Assembly: GCF_025602895.1 (NCBI RefSeq) | Contig: NW_026516332.1 | Location: 1-64,000 of the forward strand | Length of the DNA: 64,000 bases | DNA from: Polychytrium aggregatum | Taxonomy: Eukaryota; Chytridiomycota; Chytridiomycetes; Polychytriales | Direction of reading: 5' to 3' | Part shown: in pieces, positions 23,631 to 35,621 of the stretch | How positions within the stretch are numbered: the first letter of the stretch is position 1 | Layout: the number at the start of each line of letters is the position of its first letter | Made by a program: the position numbers and the translations under genes | The notes under the pieces: generated by a model | Told to the model about the DNA's origin: nothing | The model's database searches: none | What the model saw: the letters and a program-made list of their open reading frames with translations, nothing else

Positions 23631-23817
23631 CACACACATGCGGTTCGATCCGGCTGCAGCCATCTCCTGCGCCACGTGGCGGAGTGTCCGGGCCTTGTGG
23701 CCGGCGGAGCGGCGGCTGGCAACTCCGCTTGGGCGGAGCAAGCAGACGAGAAGCGGGAAGGGCGCCAGACAGCAGCAGCAGCAGCAGCAGTGGGGCAAGC
23801 GTGCTGCCCGAGCGTCT

Positions 23818-23918
23818 TGATATGCATCGCAAGGCATCGATCGCAAGGCATTGATTGCAAGGCATACATCACAAGGCATCGATTGCATGGCATCGATTGC
23901 ATGGCATCGGTCGCTTGG
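23818..23918. repeat. GGCATCGATTGCAT tandem repeat
   Basis: About seven imperfect copies of GGCATCGATTGCA(A/T) follow each other. A CAG7 run lies just upstream at about 23771-23791. Confidence 0.88.
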
Positions 23919-24419
23919 CAAGTCCCAGACATCATGCCAGAGGGCCCACCTTCGGGACGGAGGGAGTCATTCAAGCGCATGCTGGATCCGTCGATGCTGG
24001 TCGCCTGGGGCTCTCCTGGGGTGCATCACGGCAGAGGATCCACCGTCCGTGCAGCCCCGCACGGGCAGTACATCCCACATCGAAAGAGTTGCTTGAGTCA
24101 CAGCTTGCCACGCAATCCCACGCCTTCTTGAGCCGGCGTTGATCCTGCTCCCACCGTCCAAGACAATCCTTCGATTCCAGGGCGCCATCGGTATATTCAC
24201 CTTGATTCTCTCCATCCATCCATCCACCCGTCCATCTTGATCCACCTTGATCCTCCTCATTCGTCTCGACTACTCTTAATCCTCCTCATCCGCAACTGGC
24301 CAATTGGCTACTGCCGCATCGATCGCACTCCACCCTCGCCCGCATCTTGGAACAGCGGCTTTGGACTCTCTGTCCACGGCGGTTGTCCCCCTCGCTCTCG
24401 ATCCAATCAACGGCGTCCA

Positions 24420-24510
24420 ACCAGTGTCAGCTCTCAGACATCTCTCAGTTAACTCTCAGACAACTCTCAATCAACTCTCAGCTAACTCTCAGACAGCTCT
24501 CGGTCGACTC
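24420..24510. repeat. ACTCTCAG(A/C)CA-type repeat upstream of DP
   Basis: Repeating AACTCTCAGACA / AACTCTCAATCA units form a T/C-rich array in the probable 5' leader of the DP gene. Confidence 0.85.
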
Positions 24511-24947
24511 CCTCACACTCGCCCACCTTCTCCCTCTCTCTCCCACTCGCTCTCCCGTCCATTCATCCATTTGTTTCGCTTATTCATCTCTCCATCCCTC
24601 GATCATCCTCTCCCACCCTCCCCGGTCCCGTGCTATCGTCTGCGTCCCCTCACGCGCTCTCTTTTTATCCAACCCCTCCCGCCCATCAGCCACTCTTCCT
24701 CCACTTTGCTCCTCTTCAGCACAAGAACGTCGCGGTCGATCCCACCGCGACCCTGCCGCTCCCGCCAACGCCGATCACTTCATTGCCGCTTGGCTGTCCA
24801 CTTCAACCGTCGGCCCCTCATCGTGCCCTGCTCTCCCCTGGCCCTTCTTCCCGCCAACTCGCCTCTGAGGCACCAGTACCAGGCTCGTCTTTACCTCCTC
24901 GTCCTGCCTCCTTCCTCCCCCACCCCCGCTCCTCGATCGGGCTTGCC

Positions 24948-27900
24948 ATGCTCGCTACCACCGCTCCCTCGCCTCTGGCGCGTTCTTCGGCCGACGGCGA
25001 GCCTTCTCACCTCCTCGATCCTTCCCAGCCCGGCACGGCGACGTTCAAGGGCTCGCTCAAGCCTGCTTCCCTCGGCGCCCCCCTCCAGCTGCATCGACCA
25101 GCGATCAACAAGGACGAGTCCTCGGAGGCCTCCGAAGGGCCAGATTCAAGCGATTCGCCTGCGGGACTGGTGCTCGCCAAAAGGTATGTGGCCGCTGTCT
25201 TTGACATCCCGATTCTGGCTCGGGGCCGGCTTTGAGATGATCAAGCAACGCATGTGTCCGTCATCGACCAAGCGCTGGTCTCGTCGCTCTGGCTGATTCC
25301 TCCTTTGTCGCTCATTCCTGCTCGTCCGATCTATCGCCTGGATGTCCCTTGATCCTGATCTGCGATCCCTGGCCCATGGCCATTTGATCACTCCGATTCG
25401 CTGCTTTTGTCTTGTTTCACTCCATTCGCCATGCCGTTTGCAAACCGGTGTTTCTGGTTCCAACTCATGAACCGCTTTGGGCTCAACCCTGGCCTCTTGA
25501 CCCATCCTCTCCCTGTGCCTCCTCCGTCTCCGATCAACCCGTCCACCGATCCAACTTCCCCGCTGTTTGAATGCATCGATGCGTCATCGACTGCGATTGC
25601 CCTTGGCGCTCACCCACTCTCATCCATTGCCCTCCAATCACACTCCCCGCCAAACACCGCGCCATCGTTGACTTGATCATGCCATGGATCGCGTGGCTGC
25701 TCTGGTGTGATCGCTTATGCGGTGGATCGCATGGATTGCCCTTCACTTGACTCCACCCTCACCGCACCATACTTTCCCGGCCGTGCACTTCCACATTGCA
25801 CCTCCCCCATACACCGCATTCTCCATCCCACCATTGCCTCGCACCGCCTCGACCTCGACCTCGACCCCGCCTCGACCCCGCCCAGCTCTCCACTCGTCTC
25901 ACAACTCTCAAACGGCCAGGCCCTCGAGGACGATCGCTCCGATCAGCTCGCTCTGCCGGTTCTTGCCTCGGCCCAACCCCATCACATCTCTCCACCCGTA
26001 GCAGAGTCTGAGGACCATCTCTCGGCCGAGCTCTACCATGGCCATCCCTTCCAGAGCCACAACTACCTCGGAGTGCACTCTGCTGGAGCCTGGGACCACT
26101 CTTGTCACAGCCAGAACCACAACCTGGACTTTTCCGCAATGGACTATGGACCCAACGGGATCTATCCCACCCTCGACTTTACCGAGCCCTCTGAGCTCGC
26201 ATACGACCCCAGCACCATGGCCCTCTACCACACCAACGCCGACCATGCCGACCACCTCATTGACTACCCCGAGGCTTACAACACGTCGCTCTCTCACATC
26301 TGCAGCACTCCCTCTGTCGTGTCAGGTCTCTATCCGCACTCGTACCGCACCGCTGCCTCTTCTCTGCCGAGCCAGGTCCACTACGGCGACTTCAAATCGT
26401 CCTTTCTGATCACAGGCCACAAAGCCGGCTATGGTGCTTCGGCTCTGGCCGTGACGACGCCGTTAGCCAAGCGGTCCCGCGGACGGCCCTGCAGGATCCA
26501 GGTCACCAAGACCTCCCAGACTGCCTCGGCCCCCCAGAGCCTTCCGGACACACCGCTCCTGGGCTCGCCCACGGACTCGATCTTGGCGACGCCCGACTCC
26601 ACTCCGGCTTTCCAGTGGGGCTCGTCCTCCGGCCTCCCCCTCACCCAGAAGCTGCAGCCGTTCTCCACTCCCATGCGCGAGCCCTACCAGCCCTTCGGCA
26701 GCCACTTCCCGCCGTCGCTCCGAACCACTCCGGCCAAGAGGGCCGCTGCCCACGAGCCCGGTCTGAAATCCCGGCTGGCTCCTGTCAGCGGAAGCCAGGC
26801 CGTCACCCGGCATGGCGCCAACAAGAAGCTCAAAGTCGTCCCGCTCTACACCGAGGCTAACTCGCAGAACCCAATCGCCCTTGCGGCCGAAGCCACGTCC
26901 CCGCCCGACTCGTTCCAGTCGCCTTATGAGATGGCCGGTCACGACTACGGATCATCGCCCGTGGAGCATTCGTCCCGATCGGCAAGCGGCCTGGCCAAGG
27001 GCCTGCGACACTTTAGCCGTCTGGTTGCAGAGAAGGTGCAAAGCAAAGGCATCACGACGTACAACGAGGTATGCGCGATCTTGCCGCACTTGCCGGAGCA
27101 CTCGCTTGATCCTGCAGCAGCGCTCATGCGATATATGCACAATACTCCGATCGCCAGCGAGGGTGCAACGATTGACTGACCAAGCCCACGAGTCGAGCTC
27201 ATTACTGATTGTGTTGATCCTTTCCCGGCGCATCGCTGCAGGTCGCCGAGGAGCTCGTCGATGACTTTGAGCGTCAGAACGGGGTGGGTACCAGCCGCAA
27301 GAGCCCAGTTGATCCTCTGGCTCTGCAAGCTGCGGGTTCATGTACTTTTGCATTCGCACGGCGCCTCCGCCAAACAGCAACACCATCCTCACCCGCACCA
27401 TCCGTTTGTCTCCAACAGCACAACTGCGACCAAAAGAATATCCGGCGGCGAGTCTACGATGCACTGAACGTGCTGATGGCGCTCGACATCATCTCGAAAG
27501 AGCATCGGGAAATCAAGTGGGTGGGGCTGCCCGGCGGACCCAGAACCAACGTGCCGAGGGATATCGGTGCAATCAAGGTGAGCATCGCTGCCCACATGCC
27601 TGGGCAGCAGCTGTTTGGGCTCACACCGAGTACTCTGAATGGATCGGCAATCGCTGTGATTGTGTCCTGACGTCAGAGTCACTTTATCCGCGGATCCAGA
27701 AACGAATCCAAGACTTGAGGGACAAGATCGTTGCCGAAGAGGTGCAAATTACCAAAAACATGAAGAATGTAGGGCTGGCCCGTTCTCTACTCTCGATCCA
27801 GATCGATGTTGGCCGACTGCACCATCCTCTCCTGCCGCGTGATCATCCAATGCACGCTCATGCCCGTTCGCATTCGCATTCGCATTCGCATTCGTCATGT

Positions 27901-29075
27901 GCCTGTTCCTGGTCTGACTGTCCTTGGTCTGCTTTGGCCTGTCGTGTCACTGATGCTGCGATGCTGACCATGTTCTCCATCCGTAGAAAATGCGACTCGA
28001 GGCGCTGATCCAGCAAAATGCTGCCCGCCAGTCGCAGCTCAAGGAGCCGCGCCAGCCGATCCATTTGCCGTTCGTGATGGTCCAATGCCCACGCACCACC
28101 GATGTCCTCGTAGAGGTCTCGGACCAGAAGGACGAGTACTGCCTGACCTTCTCAGAGTCCTTCATTATCCGCGAAGACTGCGAGATTGTCGGCTCGCTGG
28201 TCGATGCCCATCTGGGACAGGGTAGTGGCGGTCTTATCGGCGAGTCCCTCATCAGCGATCCGACCTACTCGCTCACGCCAGTGCTGGAGCAGCCCTTCCA
28301 CCAGGAAAGCGTGGCGCTCAACCTGCTCGATCTCAACAACTACACAACCACGCCCTGCGCTGTCGTCGGCTCCAACGCTGCCGAGCTGTGGGGATTTGGC
28401 GTTGGCTCCTCCGACCAACTCCCTGCGACATCGGTCTGGTCCGGCTCATGTCCGGCACCAGCCGATGCCTTGGCCTTTAACTCGGTGGGGATGATCTCCT
28501 CCCCCCTTGGCGACAGCATCCAGGCGGCATCGACGCTCCACTCCATGCTGAGCAACATCAAAGCCGACCCAGACGATGCGGCCACCCAGGCGCAGACGTA
28601 CCCGACCGAAGCAACCGAGCTGATCGCCGCAGCCGAGCACGACGCTGCCACTGCGAACCTTCCGCCGGCACCAACACCGGCGCCCGTCGCCAAGGCGAAC
28701 CAGCCCTCGCCGACCTCCGAGACCGGCCTCTTCACCCAGCACTGTAGCCGCCGCGTCGACACCGATCCAAACCTGACACTGGCTCCGGCATGGTCGCGCT
28801 CCCGCCATTCGTCGCTGACGTTGACGCGCGAGGTCGGCGACGGCCTCTCCGCAGATCCCAATATGATGTTTTGCGAGGTCGGTCCTCCATCGTCGTCACG
28901 AGATCCCATGGCAGCCTTCCAGAACCCGGAAATCAAGGCCCACGGCTCAATCTCGAGCTCCGAAGCATCTTCATCTGCCGCCGTCGAAGCCGCCTGTGAC
29001 GAATCCCTATTTATGGCCTACATGGCGCCGGTTGAGCTCCTGGGCGCCGACATGGTCTCGGAGAGCATCGAGTGA
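24948..29075 (+). CDS. DP family transcription factor (E2F dimerisation partner)
   Basis: Winged-helix factor that pairs with E2F to control G1/S genes in the nucleus. Exons 24948-25183, 25886-27068, 27242-27283, 27419-27577, 27679-27768 and 27987-29075 join in frame to 932 residues. DP hallmarks are [20 protein letters not shown] with [12 protein letters not shown], then the DEF-box/recognition helix [20 protein letters not shown] and [14 protein letters not shown] (about 445-530). A coiled-coil dimerisation segment ([13 protein letters not shown]) follows, then the DP-specific domain with [13 protein letters not shown] and [19 protein letters not shown]. The protein is about twice the usual DP length because of a roughly 440-residue low-complexity N-terminus and a 280-residue Ser/Ala/Pro-rich C-terminus. 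An RSRGRPCR stretch near 270 resembles an AT-hook or nuclear signal. The junction of exon 1 to exon 2 is the least certain. Confidence 0.92.
27868..27897. repeat. (CATTCG)n hexamer in DP intron 5
   Basis: Five perfect hexamer copies lie within the intron before exon 6. Confidence 0.9.
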
Positions 29076-30488
29076 ACCGACAAGCGCGACGCTGCTCATG
29101 CCGCCTCCAAGGACGGCGACTCGTGCGCCTCGGACCAAGGGCTCCAGGGCCTCCTCTACCTTTACTGTTCTTATCTGCTGCATTGGATCAAACCTCCTTT
29201 CACTTCCCCTTCCCCTTGGCTTCTCCCTCCCCCCCCTCCCGCACACAAACGCGCACCTCGTTCATATTTGAATTATTCTTTACTGTGTCATTGTCGATTC
29301 ATTTCTCTCCGGTGCTGACGGGCCATGTGTGTCCCATCCAGCGCCATGGAGAGGAATGAAGCGATGGAGGGCCAGATCTAATGTGTGGAAAGTAGAGCCA
29401 CCGCCAAAGAGAAGCAGTCGGGGGAATCGACACTGGACGGGCGGTGGTCTGGCTATATTCTAATGTCATATGCTTTGTTTTTGATTGTTGTTTTAGAGGA
29501 GAGAAAGAGAGAAAGAAAACGAGAGACAATGAAAAGTTGTGGGAGGGTAATGGTGTCGAGAATATCAAAGTTGGTAGATACGACAGAATCAGCGGGGGGG
29601 AAAGGGTGTAGAGTAATGCTAATATTTGTGAAACGACAGTTGATTGTATTTGATTGCAAGCTAAGCCATTGTGAATAGTGTGAATACGATTCCTTCATAC
29701 AGTAGATCCATAAAGAAACGGGACAGTTCCTTCCTGGCATCAGATGCCTGAAGCCTACTGAACTTTCATAGGCTCCAGTGAGCAAGCCATGCGACTGTTT
29801 CCCGTCCTGGTTGGCAATCTCCTGTGGCGACGATCGACTGGCATTGATGTGTCGATATTGGAGTGCGGTGCATCCACTCGATGTGTGAGGGTGGTGCATT
29901 CCCTCGATATGTGAGTGTGGTGCATTCCCTCGATATGTGAGTGCGGTGCATTCTCTCGACCTTCTGGACAGCTCCATGGTTTCTCGATATCAAGATACTC
30001 TGCTTTCTCGAGTCGCTTGGATTCTCGTCACTGTGAGCACACCTAGGATGTGTTGAACTCGTTCACCGAGCACACATGAATGAGTTGCTCGAAATACCGA
30101 GCAAACCTGAGTCTCCGTGAGCTGGATGCATATCTCTTCCTCTGTTTCCAGGAGGCATTCCCAAAGGTAATCGCAATATCGGTCTCCAAGCTCTGCACCG
30201 GAGCGAGGTATCGTGTGCTTGGCGGGGCATGATGCAAACAGCGACCCATATGACCCTGATTGGTGTCAGAGTCTCGGCCAGCTGCAAATCTGTGGCTTCT
30301 TCTACCCCCGGCTGAGCGACCCGCATCGCCTTGGGTCATCGATCGTGCATGGCTTGGTGCCGGAAGCCCTTCAAATCGTCACTTCCCACGCGCCTGCTGC
30401 ACCGTCCTCTCATTCTCTCTATCTTTTTCTCGCATTCTCTATCCTCGTTGCCCAACTTCTCTGCCATACACATTCACAATCCAGCAGT
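29076..30488. other. Gap between DP stop and LRGUK-like start
   Basis: The DP 3' region is T/C-rich to about 29350. A tandem repeat lies at 29865-29960 and a T/C-rich leader sits just before the LRGUK-like ATG. No gene was recognised. Confidence 0.55.
29865..29962. repeat. 26-bp tandem repeat
   Basis: Four copies of GGTGCATTCCCTCGATATGT plus GAGTG(T/C), the first and last diverged, run head to tail. Confidence 0.92.
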
Positions 30489-33400
30489 ATGTCGGGTATT
30501 CCCGACGTCCGCGTCTCGAGCGCAACGATCGATAATGCGCGAATCCACTCACCCGAGCACTCTCGTCTCAGTCGTCAGCAAACCGGTCCCTCCGCTGGCG
30601 CAAAGCCGCTTGCAAGCGAAGGCGCTCTCACCGACACAGCATCAGCTACCGCGTCCCTCCCGAGTCTGCACGATCCCAACTCGCGGGATGCCTCCAAGAA
30701 CGAGCACGGCGGCAGCACTGCCGGAATCAACAACGTCAACGCCAACAGCAACAGCAACAGCAACAGCAACAACAGTAACGGCAACAGTACCAACAACAAT
30801 GGAACCAATGATAGTGGCAGCGGCGTCGACCTCGGCCCCTCTCACACCTCCGAGACGGAGTCGATCGAAGAGATATCCCAGGAGGATCTCGAGTGGATCG
30901 CAAGCTACCAGGAGCGGGTTCAAAGGCTTGGATTGCCCCTGGATGTGCTTAAGCGAGGGCTCTCGAACCTGGGCATGTCGCCGGACACGCTTCGGCCGGT
31001 TTATCTGAAACTTGCGGTGCATGTACGTTGAGGGTATTTGCGCTTCTTGTCTCGAATCGTCTGGGGAAGGGGAGGGGAGTAGAGTTTGTCTCTGTGGTTT
31101 GTAGACACAACGCCTTTGTGGGCACAATGCCTTTGGGACATTAGCTGTTGAGGAGCGGCATCTGTGCATTGTCCTTTGAGCACTCCCACATGGCCTAGTA
31201 ACGAGCAAGTGCTGATTGTGGCCGTGCGTCTCTGACTCTGGGCATTCCTCTCTTCCTTGCGTGGCCGACAGGGGGGAGGACTCGAGGATATTAGCATTCT
31301 CAAGGACTATGTCTATCTGCAAGTGCTGGAGCTCCCGCGGAACAACATATCTGGTACGGCGGTCGTGATGGCCTTCCTTCGTCGCTCCTATTGCCCTGCA
31401 CATCAACAAGTCGATCCATTATGCCGGACACTCTCGGCCTCGCTGTCGCATTTGACTGACGAGTCTCGTGCACTACTCTTCCTTGCAACCACTATCTTGG
31501 ATTTGGATTATGGACGGCTACAAGATTGCTCCGTGCTCAGCTCGATGCGCTACCTGGTTCAGTTGGATCTCTCCGGCAATCGGCTGTCGTCCGTACCTAG
31601 ATTCGACCCTCCTCCATACAATCTCCAAGTCATGGATCTCTCGAAGAACCAGATCACAGACATCGGAGACAGTCTCAGTCATCCGTTTCTCAAGAAGCTC
31701 TGTCTCGATTGTAGGCATTGGATGGGACCTGGGCGGGAACATCACGGCGCTGGTGCTTTCGAAACTGCGACGGAAGCGGGGCCCCCTTTCTGGAGCCATA
31801 AAAGTCGTCGATCCTGATATAGCACTTGTGTTGCATTGCCAGACAACCTCGTTGAAAACATATCCGGGCTCTCCGGATGCAAGTTTCTCAGCCACTTGAG
31901 CCTGGCACACAATCGCATCTCTCGAATCGATAATCTCGATGGGTTGCCGATTGTGTACTTGAATTTGGTGAGTGAGTACGAGAGAGAAGGGCCAAAGCCT
32001 CGGCGTTTGGAGACCGCTTCTATCGGACTGGCAGGTTCACAGGCTGCAGCGTCAGCACTGTCCACCTCTTCGATGCACTTGCCCATGATTTTGAGCGATC
32101 GGATTGCGCAGTTACGAAAGCACATATTCGTATGCCCGCTGAATGCAACCATACAAATTCTCACCCAGCCGGCCTCGGCTATCCTGGTCGTGCTTGTTAC
32201 CTCTCGAACGTCGCTGTACAAAGTCCCACAACTCAGTCTCGTCCATCGCCGGCATCCACGGCCTGCCCGGGATCGAGGAACTCAATCTCAGCCACAACGT
32301 CATCGAGAGCCTCTCCACCATCGACGTCAATCACCCGTCATTGCGGACGCTGTTGCTTCACTCCAACCGGATCGTCGATCGCGACGAAATCCACCACCTT
32401 GAAGGTCTCGAAATGCTACGTGACTTGACTCTCGAGACCAACCCGATCGAGGACGACCCAACGTTTCGGCTCTGGCTGGTGTATCGGCTGGCACGCCTCG
32501 TCACCTTTAATGGATTGCCGGTCAGCCCCGAGGAGAAAATCAGGGCCCTCAATATCTACTGCCCGCCGCCAGAGGTCGTCGCCAGCATCCAGCACATCGA
32601 GACCCAAATGACCCAGCTGCGGTGGTATGCAAAGATCCGGGCCGTCGACTTGATGCGAGCAGAATCGCTGCAGCCGCTGGTCCTCTGCGGTCCACCCGAC
32701 ACTGGAAAGAGGTGAGGAAGGAGAGCGGACAGCCAGCGGTTTGCTCAAGCCATATGTGCATCTGCATCTCGTTCATGATGGAGGTGTTGTGCGCCCATGC
32801 CGGGTTTGCTGAGCTGCGCTGTCAGCAACATCATATCGCAACTTCCACACTGTGCATGGCACACAAAACCATTGATGTTGCACTGCTCGCACAGTGCCGT
32901 CCAATTGACGCTCACGCTTAATTTTTCTCACTTTGGTCGGTTTCCCTCGCCCCGGCATCAATTTCGATCGGCTACCCAACCATCGCCCGCCGAATGCAAC
33001 CGTGTGCAACTCGTCAACGACCCTCGACTTTGAACAGGGCCCTGGCGAAGGCACTGGTAGAAATTTACCCTGATATTTACAAGCTGTCAGTCTCGTACAC
33101 ATCTCGCCCTCCACGCAAAGATGAGATCGACGGAGTCGATCACCATTTTGTCTCCGACCTGACGCTGCAGTCGATGCTTCTGGATGGCCTGCTCGTTGAG
33201 TGCGTTGAAACGGGAGGGCATCATTACGGTAACTCGCTCGATGAAGTCGATCGTGTCACGGCAGAAGGGAAGATCTGCATTCTCATCGTGGAAGCCATCG
33301 TAAGTAACAAGGACATGGAAAGCACCATGGCGGCAAGAACCGAGTCCCAGTCCTTTCGGATGTGTGCGTCAGTCTGCCTCGTCCTGCCGAATCCTCACCA

Positions 33401-34031
33401 TGGTCTGCTCCACTTCTGCATGCGACTCTCCTTGAACGTGAATCCGGGAATCGCCACTGTATCTGGGAATCACCACTGTATCTGGGAATCGCCACTGTGT
33501 CTGTGAATCGCCGCTGCGTCCATTTCAATCAACCTCTGTGGCTGAACAGGGAGCCCTGATCGTCCAGCGCTCGCCGCTCAAATGCAAATATGTCTCGGTG
33601 GTCAAATCTCCCGAGTCGGGCGGAGTGGTGTCTCGGCCGGACAGCACAGACGAGCTGCCTCGAATCGATACGCCCGAGAAATATGTGAACTCATCCGAAG
33701 CTACCCTTCACAGCCTGGCCAGGCCGCCGTCTCGGTCGACGACGGCGGTATCGCTGGCGAGCAAATACACCGACCCGACCCTGTTCGACTGCATCATTTT
33801 CGGCCCGGATTTTGAGACGATACTGCAGAAGCTGTGCGAGTTCTGTATTGTCACATGTAAGTCACCCGCCCCCAGCCCCCGTTTTGCTTGCCAGACTCAA
33901 GAAACTGTGTGAGCCTGTCCTTGCGGTACAAAGAGTACACTGCCATCAACAGCATGCGCAAGCGGCGAGATTGCGATGGTTTGGGTGCACCGCAGATGCG
34001 AGTACCACGTCAAAAATCGCCAGATCAGTAA
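30489..34031 (+). CDS. LRGUK-like protein: leucine-rich repeats plus guanylate kinase domain
   Basis: Eight exons close in frame to 706 residues: 30489-31022, 31272-31353, 31525-31710, 31843-31967, 32224-32711, 33038-33299, 33550-33856 and 33895-34031. Residues 1-150 are disordered with an Asn/Ser run. About seven SDS22-type leucine-rich repeats follow (YLVQLDLSGNRLSSV, FLSHLSLAHNRISRI, GIEELNLSHNVIESL) with an LRR cap. A guanylate kinase-like domain begins near 460 with GPPDTGKR, then SVSYTSRPPRKDEIDGVDHH and FVSD. The P-loop departs from GxSGxGK(S/T), so catalysis is doubtful. The order LRR then GuK is that of animal LRGUK, needed for sperm axoneme and manchette function, so a zoospore flagellum role is inferred. 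The acceptor at 32224 was chosen because it rebuilds a perfect LRR (LNLSHN). The gene is convergent with the F-box gene, 210 bp away. Confidence 0.88.
33440..33520. repeat. 19-bp tandem repeat in LRGUK-like intron
   Basis: Three to four copies of GGGAATCGCCACTGTATCT sit in the intron before exon 7. Confidence 0.9.
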
Positions 34032-34240
34032 CACCGATGCTTTGCAACAGATCCCGACAGCCATGCCATCCGGGGCTGATGACAGCTTGGAATGGATCGA
34101 TATGGACAAGCACCCCGCGTCGTCGTGCTTGCCACATCCTTATCCTGTATTTGCTGCTTGTCGGAGGAGACGCTCTGGCGGCAAATACACCTCGACTTGA
34201 GCAGCACGTCGCAGAGCTCATGGGTAGTTCTTGGATGGGG

Positions 34241-35621
34241 TCAAAGACCAACCTGAACCAGCATAGCTTTGGCAAAGTCGCGCAACTCCATCAGCTCGTC
34301 CCTAAGTCGGTCGATCTTCTTGACTCCCTCGCCAAACTCAACAGTGTCCTCTGGGAAGCAGCCTGTGTTGACGTTGATGGGCGTGATCGTTCCGTTTGCA
34401 CTTCTTGGAAGGGCTCGCTGAAGCCCCGAGATTGCTGCCACCAGGCGTTTGCGCACGACATCGAGGGCCGTCCGCCTCCAGCTTGTGCTCGTGGCTGCGG
34501 CGCAGACGAGGTCCCTGTCGCCGAGGTACGCCAGGACTCGGCCGAGGAGCTCTGGTGGAAGCGGGGCAAATGTGTATCGTCCAAGGGCAACTTTGTTGCC
34601 GAGAGTCTCTGCCATGATCCGGGTCACGGTGATGGAGTACTGAGCATCGTTTTCGGTATCAAAGCGGGAGCGACGTAGGAACTTCATGATGTAGTCGTCG
34701 CCATAGTATCCCTCTCTTGCAGATCAGAAGGATCCGGATGTGAGCCAAACGTCGATGGGAGGGTAGGTGCGATGCAGGAGCGATCGGAGAGTTGCAACAA
34801 GAGGATTGTCAATGACGGGTCGCCCATCGTTTTCTGCATGGACCAGGGTCGGATGCGGACCGGGAGGTGCGGGGAAGGTGCGCAAAGTCGTCGCCGGTGA
34901 CGTACCCTCGACCAATGAGGATTTCCTCCAGACTTCCGTCCTCCTTGACGAGACAGCAGGCCGGCACAATGCCCATCGGGAATCGAAGCCCCAGCATACC
35001 GGCGAGCCACAGACCGTCATCCAGAACAAAAGGGACGGAGTTCCATAGGCCCCCGAGGGACTGCCTCAGCACAACGGCTTCGTCGCGGGGACCCGGGGTC
35101 AGGATCAGAAAGGCAGCGTCCTGGGTCAACAAATGGCGGTTGCTGGCGACCTCGCGCTCCGGAATCGATCGGACAGACTGGTTAAACGGGTCGACAAGGC
35201 TGCGGGGAGCAGCGTTGGGGGTGATCGAGATCGGCTGCGATAGTCCTTGGTCGAAACCAAGGAAGGTGAGGATGTTGAGGAGGTGCGGGCACACGGGGCA
35301 CCAGAGGTTTTTGATGGTGATGAGGATGAGGTGACGCCCGGTGCTGATGGAGCGGATATCGACAGGCTCATCCAGACCGAGGGCCGGCAGCCGAAGCGGG
35401 AGACGGGCCTGTGAAGGAGTGCGGATGCGGTCGGGCAGTCAGGACAGGCCGCCAACGGCTGGGACGATGCTGGTGCAGATGCGGATACCGACATCGGGAA
35501 GGACTCTTGGACGGACGATCATCTGTGGTGTTGGTGTTGGTGGTACTGGTGTTGGTGTTGGTGTTGGTGGTATTGACGGTGTCTTGATGGCACCAAAGGC
35601 GGATGTGGTCGAGCAACCCAT
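34241..35621 (-). CDS. Thioredoxin-fold (peroxiredoxin-like) domain fused to an F-box
   Basis: Two exons are well supported and join in frame: 35408-34906 and 34715-34241, giving 325 codons. A provisional first exon beginning at 35621 (MGCSTTSAFGAIKT, then a Thr-Pro repeat) would end phase 0 at an undetermined donor. The first domain has strand/active-site sequence HLILITIKNLWCPVCPHLLN with a CPVC motif near residue 36 of the supported part. FLILTPGPRDEAVVLRQSLG and VPFVLDDGLWLAGMLGLRFP follow, the order seen in AhpC/TSA-like proteins. About 100 residues later an F-box is clear (PLPPELLGRVLAYLGDRDL, then TSTSWRRTALDVV). The F-box would dock on Skp1 in an SCF ubiquitin ligase. The redox domain could act as a sensor or simply as a scaffold; its peroxidase activity is unproven. 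Confidence 0.75.
35520..35582. repeat. GTTGGT/ACTGGT repeat encoding Thr-Pro array
   Basis: Tandem GGTGTTGGT units on the plus strand read as a (Pro-Thr)n array on the minus strand, in the provisional first exon of the F-box gene. Confidence 0.75.

Larger units (their letters stand above)
23383..24947. other. Divergent promoter region between gamma-adaptin and DP
   Basis: The left part carries several tandem repeats. The right part (24240-24945) is strongly pyrimidine-rich on the plus strand, as expected for a long DP 5' UTR/promoter, and includes an ACTCTCAG-type repeat. No separate gene was recognised. Confidence 0.55.

Noticed and set aside
23640-23665. tRNA-like B-box (GGTTCGATCC)
   Set aside because: No matching A-box at the proper distance and no cloverleaf could be drawn by eye.
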